A program made the translations under genes and the position numbers. This document shows positions 1 to 5,082 of a stretch of DNA of 5,842 bases, in pieces (the first letter of the stretch is position 1; each line of letters opens with the position of its first letter). Origin of the DNA: CAXRGH01 sp964230195 (GTDB lineage: Bacteria > Pseudomonadota > Gammaproteobacteria > Enterobacterales > Alteromonadaceae); assembly GCA_964230195.1 (NCBI GenBank), contig CAXRGH010000170.1, forward strand, positions 1 to 5,842, read 5' to 3'. The notes under the pieces were generated by a model. That model saw only the letters and a program-made list of their open reading frames with translations, was not told the DNA's origin and ran no database searches.

Positions 1-74
1 CTCAGTAGTGAAACGTATTAGCGGCGATGGTAGTGTGGGGCTTCCCCATGTGAGAGTAGCACACCGCCAGGCTC
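1..74 (+). rRNA. rrf: 5S ribosomal RNA, 3' part (5' end outside window)
   Basis: The first 74 nt align without gaps to the 3' portion of gammaproteobacterial 5S rRNA as I remember it from E. coli. Landmarks are CTCAGTAGTGAAACG at the start, the GCGGCGATGGTAGTGTGGGG block with its GGGG-CTT-CCCC hairpin (helix IV), the GAGAGTAG loop E strand, and the closing CCGCCAGGCTC that would pair with the missing 5' end. About 46 nt of the mature RNA lie upstream of the window. This is the last gene of an rRNA operon on the + strand, and a strong terminator follows within 10 nt. The exact mature 3' end could be 1-2 nt either side of 74. Confidence 0.96.
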
Positions 75-83
75 CTATTTAAG

Positions 84-118
84 AACACCCCGAACCAATA
101 GGTCCGGGGTGTTTTTTT
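84..118 (+). terminator. rRNA operon intrinsic terminator
   Basis: A 13-position stem with one A-C mismatch (84-96 against 101-113) encloses the loop AATA (97-100) and runs into seven T residues (112-118). The core ACCCCG/CGGGGT is GC-rich. This is a textbook Rho-independent terminator immediately after the 5S gene, so it closes the rRNA transcript and separates it from the downstream kinase gene. Confidence 0.95.
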
Positions 119-366
119 ATGTCCAAAAATAATCTCCAGAACCATTATCAGAATAATAGCCAAAATAATCGTTGGCTTAATGTCCGCGAGTCTGCCGAGG
201 AGAAGCCGTGAACTCTATATTGTCTATCGTTCTGAAATGTCGTTAGGTAGTTGAGCAGAGCAGACTGCGCCGTATCTCTCTATAAATGAGGTGGAAGGCT
301 AAATAACTTTCAGGGCTTATGTGAAGTTTCGCAAACATTTATTAGTATGAGTTAATTTCTCGTAGG
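119..366. other. Intergenic stretch without a convincing gene
   Basis: I see no gene of usual size on either strand between the rRNA terminator and the kinase promoter. Minor structure: a 6-bp inverted repeat AGCCAA/TTGGCT (158-163 and 172-177) with no T tract, an imperfect direct repeat of CCAAAAATAATC (123-134) as CCAAAATAATC (160-170), and a 12-codon GTG mini-ORF with a strong Shine-Dalgarno at 208-246 (see findings). No tRNA fold was recognised. The stretch is probably spacer following the rRNA operon. Confidence 0.6.
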
Positions 367-396
367 TTGACATGCGACTTGAAAAGTCGTTATTCT
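367..396 (+). promoter_or_regulatory. Sigma70-type promoter for the kinase/receiver pair, with internal inverted repeat
   Basis: A perfect -35 hexamer TTGACA (367-372) is followed after 18 nt by TATTCT (391-396, four of six matches to TATAAT). Transcription would start near 403, leaving a leader of roughly 48 nt before the ATG at 451. The spacer carries a perfect inverted repeat, CGACTT-GAA-AAGTCG (375-389), placed where a repressor or an activator could act. The hexamers are seen directly; promoter activity and operator function are inferred. Confidence 0.6.
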
Positions 397-439
397 GCTT
401 TAAGCTAACAACAATTAATACATCGATGAGACAGGTTGC

Positions 440-446
440 AAGGAAG
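440..446 (+). promoter_or_regulatory. Ribosome binding site fixing the kinase start at 451
   Basis: AAGGAAG lies a few bases upstream of ATG 451. Its position rules out the longer in-frame TTG start at 436, which would place this purine tract inside the coding region. Confidence 0.7.
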
Positions 447-450
447 TAAC

Positions 451-1683
451 ATGAAGCATGCCGTAGACACAACGGATGAAGGCGCCCGATTGGCTGAGTT
501 AGAGAGCTTTGAGATATTAGATACTATTGAAGAACAAGAATACGACGATATCACAAAATTCGCATCCACACTGTGTGATACACCAATAGCACTTATCAGT
601 CTAATTGATGAGAAGCGACAATGGTTCAAATCTCATCATGGACTCGATGCTCGAGAATCGCCAAGAGACGTTTCATTCTGTGGACATGCGATACATCAAA
701 ATGACATTTTTGAAATCCAAAATTCCCTCACTCATCCCGATTTTAAGGATAATCCGTTTGCGGTTGGAGAGCCACATGTGGTGTTCTATGCTGGGCAGCC
801 GTTAACAACGGACTGTGGGCATAATATGGGAACGCTATGTGTTATTGATCACAAGCCAAAGGAATTAACAGCATTGCAACGCGAAGGGCTACAGGTCCTA
901 GCGAAGCAAGTCACTAAACACTTGTCATTGAGAAAAAATAATCGGTTATTGTTAGAGTCGAGTCAGGATCTACTTCGATCAAACCGAGCGGTAAAAGATA
1001 GCCAAGCAGCGTTAGTGGAACAGACTAAATTAGCGACAATGGGACAGATATCCAGTGGTATAGCACATGAGATTAACAACCCCCTGAGTATTATTGCATT
1101 AACAAATCAACAAATTCGTCAATCTGTCAACAGCGAAGAGGTACACGAGAAGTGTCGAACGGTTGATGAAACTTGTCATCGAATCAGTGAGACGATAGAG
1201 AACTTGCTTGCATTGTCGCAACAATCATCAAGCGCTGAAAAATCTTCTCATAACTTACACGAACTGGTAAGTGAAAGTATCAAATACTTCCGTCAGGGAA
1301 ATAGCTGTAATTCGCTAATGATCAGTAATGAAGTTGTTGCTAATCATGAAGTTGAGTGCGTAGCCATTTCGATAGTTCAAGTAGTCTACAATCTTATTTG
1401 TAATGCAGCAGATGCAATTCGAGAACTATCGTCTCAATGGATAACCGTGACTTCATCTATGGGTGAAAATGGTGTGACATTGTCAATTATCGACTCAGGC
1501 AATGGTCTTTCAGACGAGCAAGCAACCAGGATCTTTGAACCTTTTTATTCTACGAAGGGCAATAAAGGGCATGGACTTGGATTAAGCATTTGCCAAAATT
1601 TGCTCCATCAACAGAAAGGAACACTGTCGATCGACACGGGTGCAAAAAATACGCAGTTTAATCTATGGTTACCAGCATATTAA
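451..1683 (+). CDS. Soluble GAF-domain sensor histidine kinase
   Basis: Cytosolic two-component sensor kinase of 410 residues. It would autophosphorylate on a histidine from ATP and pass the phosphate to a receiver aspartate, most likely in the protein encoded 47 nt downstream. A GAF domain spans about residues 13-157, with the subfamily signatures FEILDT (20-25), IALISLID, RQWFKS, SFCGHAI (75-81) and GTLCVID (127-133). A helical linker (about 160-195) leads to the HisKA dimerisation/phosphoacceptor helix with His206 in GIAHEINNPLS. The ATPase domain shows the N box (Asn314, Asn318), G1 DSGNG (348-352), the F box FEPFYSTK (362-369) and G2 GHGLGLS (373-379). The HEINNP signature resembles NtrB/DctB-type kinases. 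I see no signal peptide or membrane segment, so the signal is probably cytoplasmic; the GAF ligand is unknown. ATG 451 is chosen because AAGGAAG (440-446) lies at good spacing; an in-frame TTG at 436 would overlap that site. There are ten cysteines, including Cys77 in the GAF core. Confidence 0.93.
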   Translation: MKHAVDTTDEGARLAELESFEILDTIEEQEYDDITKFASTLCDTPIALISLIDEKRQWFKSHHGLDARESPRDVSFCGHAIHQNDIFEIQNSLTHPDFKDNPFAVGEPHVVFYAGQPLTTDCGHNMGTLCVIDHKPKELTALQREGLQVLAKQVTKHLSLRKNNRLLLESSQDLLRSNRAVKDSQAALVEQTKLATMGQISSGIAHEINNPLSIIALTNQQIRQSVNSEEVHEKCRTVDETCHRISETIENLLALSQQSSSAEKSSHNLHELVSESIKYFRQGNSCNSLMISNEVVANHEVECVAISIVQVVYNLICNAADAIRELSSQWITVTSSMGENGVTLSIIDSGNGLSDEQATRIFEPFYSTKGNKGHGLGLSICQNLLHQQKGTLSIDTGAKNTQFNLWLPAY

Positions 1684-1730
1684 TATTAATGGCTAGATAG
1701 AAAGAATAATCGTTTGCATACAAGGAGGAC

Positions 1731-2114
1731 ATGATGCAGTTAGATATTTTGATTGTCGATGATGAACCGCTTCTCGCATCGTTACTAAAAGAAATGTTTC
1801 AGCGCAGTGGGCATGAAGTCCACATTGTTGATAACGTAGCAAGTGCCCTTACAAGCCTTCAGCAGTTTTCGTTTGATGGTGTGATATGCGATGTTAATTT
1901 GCCCGATGGGAGAGGTGATATGATCATCGAGTCATCAATTAAAAATACAAACACGGTTCACCCGAAGTTTTACTTGATGAGTGGTTATTTTCCAGATGAT
2001 ATTCTTGAAACAGTGAAGGAGAATGTCACTGCTTTCTTTAAAAAACCAAGCGATCTTTCGAAGATTGTCAGCGAAGTCGAAAAGAGCTTTGTTGATGAGT
2101 TAGGCTGTCTGTAA
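1731..2114 (+). CDS. Stand-alone receiver-domain response regulator (CheY/Spo0F-like)
   Basis: This protein of 127 residues is one complete receiver domain and nothing else. The acidic pocket is Asp10-Asp11-Glu12 in LIVDDEP, the phosphoacceptor is Asp54 in ICDVNLPDGRG, the conserved hydroxyl residue is Ser84 in LMSGY, the switch aromatic is probably Phe102, and the conserved lysine is Lys105 in FFKKPS. All residues for phosphorylation and switching are therefore present. There is no helix-turn-helix, GGDEF, EAL or other output domain before the stop. It follows the kinase by 47 nt with no terminator between them, so it is very likely co-transcribed and its cognate partner. An AAGGAGG site (1722-1728) precedes two adjacent ATG codons (1731, 1734); the second has the more usual spacing, so the protein may be 126 residues. 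The downstream target is unknown. It could work by protein-protein contact, as CheY does, or as a phosphorelay intermediate. Confidence 0.92.
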   Translation: MMQLDILIVDDEPLLASLLKEMFQRSGHEVHIVDNVASALTSLQQFSFDGVICDVNLPDGRGDMIIESSIKNTNTVHPKFYLMSGYFPDDILETVKENVTAFFKKPSDLSKIVSEVEKSFVDELGCL

Positions 2115-2197
2115 CCGACACCTAAGGTGCAAGTTTGACGTAATGATATGTCTCCGATTTTAACAAGACGACACGGCCCAACTAACTCCTCAATTAC

Positions 2198-2404
2198 TCA
2201 ACACCACCCTGTTTTCCAGATGGCACTATTGCCTAGTTCGCGCCACGGCAAAGTGCGTTGTCTTCGCGTCATGACGGCCTCAATGACACATGCCACTACC
2301 ACTTCCTCTTCATTGGTGATTACCTCAGTGACAATAAAATGTTTTTCCTTGTTCTTTGGTGTGACAGCGGTCCACTTACTCTTGTATAACTTTTTTGGAC
2401 TCAT
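2198..2404 (-). CDS. TIGR02450-type Trp-rich small protein (DUF2389-like)
   Basis: A 68-residue protein recognised as a member of the conserved Trp-rich family TIGR02450. The family pattern is visible: PKKL..SKWTAVTP.NKEKHF.VT near the N terminus (residues 3-26), a central IEAVM, and W-RE-L..S..WK.GW at the C terminus. Tryptophans are at positions 11, 54, 63 and 67. No membrane segment or signal peptide is seen, so it is probably a small cytosolic protein; I do not know a biochemical function for the family. It lies downstream of the ECF sigma factor on the same strand, but 235 nt apart, so it may have its own promoter. The Shine-Dalgarno is weak (AAAG close to the ATG, AAAGGC further out). 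A longer open frame on the + strand (2148-2501) covers it completely but resembles nothing and is rejected. Confidence 0.87.
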   Translation of the reverse strand: MSPKKLYKSKWTAVTPKNKEKHFIVTEVITNEEEVVVACVIEAVMTRRQRTLPWRELGNSAIWKTGWC

Positions 2405-2639
2405 TTCTTTATTTGCCTTTATTATTCAACAACGCTACTTCTTACGTTGCTATTTGCATAACTGTTTTGTATTCAACCAATCATTTCAGAACGATTTCTG
2501 AGAAACATCGAATCTCACTCATTTTATCTTAAAATTTAACGACCTCTATCATACCTTGCATATGCACAAAGACGATATGCGTCCATGCTGGTAGTTGTCG
2601 AGTTAGTCCTATTTATGGTCCTCATTCTGAATTTTGACC
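2405..2639. other. 235-nt gap between sigma factor and Trp-rich gene, with several palindromes
   Basis: AT-rich sequence without a convincing gene. It holds three short inverted repeats: TCAGAA-cgat-TTCTGA (2486-2501), TTAAA-A-TTTAA (2529-2539) and the perfect 10-bp palindrome TGCATATGCA (2557-2566). None is followed by a T tract on the - strand, so no clear terminator for the sigma gene is visible. A 29-codon - strand frame (2536-2625) lacks a well-placed ribosome site. An anti-sigma gene such as fecR would be expected here next to a FecI-like factor, and none is present. Confidence 0.5.
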
Positions 2640-3203
2640 TTATTGCATTAAAAGGGAGCAGCGTTTTGTGCCTTTTGAAATGTGTTTTTCTACTGTGCTC
2701 TCACTTAGACCTAATTCTCTGGCTATTTCTTTCTGACTGTGACCATACACTTTTTTCAAAACGAAAACGTTTCGGCATTGCGCGGGCAGAAGCCGAATGG
2801 CTTCGCACAATTCCTCAAAATCTTGGTTTGCGGCAAACTGACGGTAGGTTTCATCCTCAGTTGACTGGTTGAATACGTGTTCAAACTCAGACCAATCATC
2901 GACGTCATCAACTAAACGAACCCGTGCTTGCTTGGCATAGTCTAATGCAAGGTTTTTTGCGGTACGATACATAAAGGATTTTGGAGAACTGATCGCTTTA
3001 GCGTTTTTTACGTGACATAGTCTGACATAAGTTTCTTGAACGATGTCTTCGATATCGCTTGAAGGTACAATACTTGCGACTAGTCGATTAAGCCCCTCTC
3101 TTGAGGATATAAATAAACTGTGGAACCTATTTTCTCTTTCCATGATTTTTTTTATCACTATTATGTTTGCTCTATTTGAAAACGAACCACTGAGGGTGTC
3201 CAT
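2640..3203 (-). CDS. ECF-family RNA polymerase sigma factor (FecI-like)
   Basis: An extracytoplasmic-function sigma factor that would direct core RNA polymerase to a small set of promoters. Region 2 is visible around SSDIEDIVQETYVRL (about residues 48-62) and SFMYRTAKNLALDYAKQ (about 76-92), covering core binding and -10 recognition. A variable acidic linker follows. Region 4 has LPAQCRNVFVLKKVYGHSQKEIARELGLSESTVEKHISKG, with the helix-turn-helix SQKEIARELGLSESTVEKH for -35 recognition. The LPAQCRNVF..K..YG and STVEKHISKG pattern is closest to FecI-type sigmas. The longest frame gives 187 residues. A start at the ATG at 3143 (MERENRFHSLF, 167 residues) fits the family length better, but neither ATG has a clear Shine-Dalgarno. 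No anti-sigma, FecR or TonB receptor gene is visible beside it. It is divergent from an NTF2-like gene, 142 nt away. Confidence 0.93.
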   Translation of the reverse strand: MDTLSGSFSNRANIIVIKKIMERENRFHSLFISSREGLNRLVASIVPSSDIEDIVQETYVRLCHVKNAKAISSPKSFMYRTAKNLALDYAKQARVRLVDDVDDWSEFEHVFNQSTEDETYRQFAANQDFEELCEAIRLLPAQCRNVFVLKKVYGHSQKEIARELGLSESTVEKHISKGTKRCSLLMQ

Positions 3204-3289
3204 CAGTCGAATTGCTGATTTTTACCAGGCTGTGTCTCTCTCCTTGCTCTATTGATGCACTGATGATCGTTACTGAGGGGGATAATCGT

Positions 3290-3318
3290 CTGACAATGGG
3301 ATCAACAGGCAAGATAGT
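3290..3318 (+). promoter_or_regulatory. Candidate promoter for the NTF2-like gene
   Basis: CTGACA (3290-3295, five of six to TTGACA), a 17-nt spacer, then GATAGT (3313-3318, four of six to TATAAT). Transcription would begin about 20 nt before the ATG at 3346, just ahead of a strong ribosome site. The match is moderate and found by eye; an ECF-type promoter read by the neighbouring sigma factor is an alternative I could not confirm. Confidence 0.35.
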
Positions 3319-3345
3319 CACACGTACGGAGTATCAGGAGGCATA

Positions 3346-3702
3346 ATGTCATCGCAAATCAATCAATTTATGCAGCATTATTGTGATGCATGGAACCAAT
3401 TAGACGGACAAGTCATAGCAAACCACTACAAAGATAACGCAATCATCATCGATGGAGATGGTCCCGTGAAGTATTCGTCAGATGCATTGTTGATAAAGTT
3501 TGAGAATAATTGTCAGCAGTTGGCGGATATGAAGTTCACACGCACCGAGTTTGAATTGTGTAACATCAATAAAGCTACACTCACTATTGAGGTTTTGTGG
3601 TTAGTAGAGTTTCAAGAGCAGTCGATTAACTTCGGCATGACCTACCAACTGTGTCACGAGAAAAATAACTTAAAAATTGAGCACGCTGCGCTGCTTAAGT
3701 AA
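3346..3702 (+). CDS. NTF2/SnoaL-like fold protein of unknown function
   Basis: A 118-residue protein with the sequence character of the small NTF2-like (nuclear transport factor 2 / SnoaL / DUF4440) superfamily. The N-terminal helix INQFMQHYCDAWNQLD with Tyr12 and Trp16 is followed by IANHYKDNAIIIDGDG (24-39), the typical helix-then-strand hallmark. A second helix (about 45-58) and alternating strand segments follow, including LTIEVLWLVEF (78-88), INFGMTYQL (93-101) and LKIEHAALL. No signal peptide or membrane segment is seen. Members serve as ligand-binding or small enzymatic domains, so no specific activity can be assigned. AGGAGG (3336-3341) four nt before the ATG firmly fixes the start. 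The gene is divergent from the ECF sigma factor. NTF2-like genes also occur in some ECF sigma/ChrR regulons of marine gammaproteobacteria, so regulation by the neighbouring sigma is plausible but unproven. Confidence 0.8.
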   Translation: MSSQINQFMQHYCDAWNQLDGQVIANHYKDNAIIIDGDGPVKYSSDALLIKFENNCQQLADMKFTRTEFELCNINKATLTIEVLWLVEFQEQSINFGMTYQLCHEKNNLKIEHAALLK

Positions 3703-3735
3703 CGAGAAAGTCAGTTAGTGATTGAGCTTAGTTAA

Positions 3736-3764
3736 TCACCGCAGCCTAGCCTAGGATACGGTGA
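3736..3764. terminator. Weak hairpin between convergent genes, possible bidirectional terminator
   Basis: TCACCG (3736-3741) pairs with CGGTGA (3759-3764). Inside it CCTA (3745-3748) pairs with TAGG (3752-3755). The structure sits between the stop of the NTF2-like gene and the stop of hemL, 9 nt beyond the latter, where a shared terminator is expected. Neither side has a T tract, so termination is uncertain. Confidence 0.3.
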
Positions 3765-3773
3765 CCAATGTCT

Positions 3774-5057
3774 TTAATCTAGTATTGCAAAGACTCTATC
3801 TGCAGCAGCCAGTGTTTGATCAATAACCTCATCCGTGTGTGCGGCTGAAATGAAGCCAGCTTCGTAGGATGCTGGCGCCATGTAAACACCTTCCTCTAAC
3901 ATCAAGTGATAGAATTTATTGAATCGTTCCGTATTACAATTGATGGCCTGATGGTAGTTAACAACACGCTCGACATCGGTAAAGAAGATACCAAACATAC
4001 TGCCCGCGTAGTTCACAGATAGCGGAATATTATGCTTATCGGCAAGGGCTTTAAAGCCTAAAGCGAGTTTCTCGGTCTGCTGAGTTAACTGCTGATAAAG
4101 TCCGTCCATCTGTACTAACTTCATAGAGGCCATTCCGGCAGCCATTGCCACAGGGTTACCTGATAGTGTACCTGCTTGGTATACTGGGCCTGAGGGGGCA
4201 ATGTGTCGCATGATCTCGGCTTTACCACCAAATGCACCCACGGGCATGCCTCCACCAATGACTTTACCTAAACAGGTTAAATCTGGTGTCACCTGATAGT
4301 GAGCCTGAGCACCACCAAGAGCGACTCGGAATCCCGTCATCACTTCATCAAAGATCAAGACACTGCCGTACTTATCACAAATGGCTCGCAACCCTTCAAG
4401 GAAACCGTCGACAGGCGGAATGCAATTCATGTTTCCTGCCACAGGCTCAACAATTATACAGGCAATGTCATCGCCGCAGGCCTCAAAAGCCTCTTCTACA
4501 CTGGCAAGGTTGTTGTATTCCATGGTGATTGTGTATTTCGCAACATCATCGGGAACTCCCGGTGAGCTGGGTACGCCAAAGGTTAATGCGCCAGAACCAG
4601 CTTTTACTAACAAGGAGTCTGCATGCCCGTGATAACAGCCTTCAAATTTAAGGATAGTATTTTTGTTGGTGTAACCGCGGGCAAGTCGAATAGCACTCAT
4701 TGTCGCTTCAGTGCCCGAGTTCACCATGCGAACCATTTCCATAGAAGGGACGATCTGACTGACGAGTTTCGCCATATCCACTTCCGTTGCCGTTGGCGCA
4801 CCAAAGCTCAAGCCACGCTCAGCAGCATCAATCACCGCTTGTTTGATATCAGGATGGTTATGCCCCATCACCATTGGGCCCCAAGACAATACATAATCGA
4901 TATATTGTTTACCGTCCACATCATACAGGTAAGGTCCGTCACTGCGCTCAATAAACGGAGGTGTTCCACCAACGGCTTTGAAGGCACGCACCGGCGAGTT
5001 GACGCCTCCCGGAATAACAGTTTGTGCGGCTTCAAATAAGGCTTCAGAATTCTTCAT
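3774..5057 (-). CDS. hemL: Glutamate-1-semialdehyde 2,1-aminomutase
   Basis: A PLP-dependent enzyme of the C5 tetrapyrrole pathway. It converts glutamate-1-semialdehyde to 5-aminolevulinate, the precursor of haem, in the cytoplasm. The protein is 427 residues, the usual family length. Visible features are the N-terminal PGGVNSPVRAF (16-26), SWGPMVMGHNHP (58-69), NSGTEATMSAIRLAR (113-127), the FEGCYHGHAD block (138-147), IIVEPVAGNMNCIPP, the PLP-contacting IFDEVMTGFR (235-244), and the Schiff-base lysine Lys265 in CLGKVIGGGMPVGAFGG, at the same number as in E. coli HemL. The frame is open up to an ATG at 5159, but that 34-residue extension overlaps pyrB and is not family-like, so ATG 5057 (MKNSEALF) is the start. 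The ribosome site is weak (GAGAGA about 9 nt upstream). It follows pyrB by 25 nt on the same strand and is probably co-transcribed with it. Nothing is truncated or unusual in the protein. Confidence 0.98.
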   Translation of the reverse strand: MKNSEALFEAAQTVIPGGVNSPVRAFKAVGGTPPFIERSDGPYLYDVDGKQYIDYVLSWGPMVMGHNHPDIKQAVIDAAERGLSFGAPTATEVDMAKLVSQIVPSMEMVRMVNSGTEATMSAIRLARGYTNKNTILKFEGCYHGHADSLLVKAGSGALTFGVPSSPGVPDDVAKYTITMEYNNLASVEEAFEACGDDIACIIVEPVAGNMNCIPPVDGFLEGLRAICDKYGSVLIFDEVMTGFRVALGGAQAHYQVTPDLTCLGKVIGGGMPVGAFGGKAEIMRHIAPSGPVYQAGTLSGNPVAMAAGMASMKLVQMDGLYQQLTQQTEKLALGFKALADKHNIPLSVNYAGSMFGIFFTDVERVVNYHQAINCNTERFNKFYHLMLEEGVYMAPASYEAGFISAAHTDEVIDQTLAAADRVFAILD

Positions 5058-5082
5058 ATAAGATGGTCTCTCAAAATAAGGG

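Noticed and set aside
158..177. AGCCAA/TTGGCT inverted repeat after the rRNA terminator, considered as a second terminator
   Set aside because: It has a 6-bp stem with an 8-nt loop and no T tract; the real terminator is upstream at 84-118.
405..629. 74-codon - strand open frame over the kinase start
   Set aside because: It is antisense to the GAF domain coding region and promoter leader, Ser-rich, and not family-like.
2119..2129. CACCT-A-AGGTG inverted repeat just after the receiver gene, considered as a terminator
   Set aside because: The effective stem is only 4 bp and no T tract follows, so it is too weak to call a terminator.
2148..2501. 117-codon + strand open frame
   Set aside because: It covers the conserved TIGR02450-type gene on the other strand, has no recognisable family pattern, a low-complexity composition and no ribosome site.
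2536..2625. 29-codon - strand frame between the sigma factor and the Trp-rich gene, a possible fecR remnant or small protein
   Set aside because: There is no Shine-Dalgarno at proper spacing, the polar low-complexity sequence resembles no anti-sigma, and the length is within chance.
2585..2872. 95-codon + strand open frame with a hydrophobic N terminus resembling a membrane protein
   Set aside because: It is antisense to the C-terminal part of the ECF sigma gene. The hydrophobic look comes from the reverse complement of the region 4 codons.
3264..3290. TGATCG...CGTC spacing considered as a ChrR-type sigmaE promoter
   Set aside because: The -10 half does not match the remembered consensus, and the sigma here looks FecI-like with no ChrR gene in the window.
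4286..5039. Several + strand open frames opposite hemL
   Set aside because: All are antisense shadows of a fully conserved hemL gene with no family resemblance of their own.
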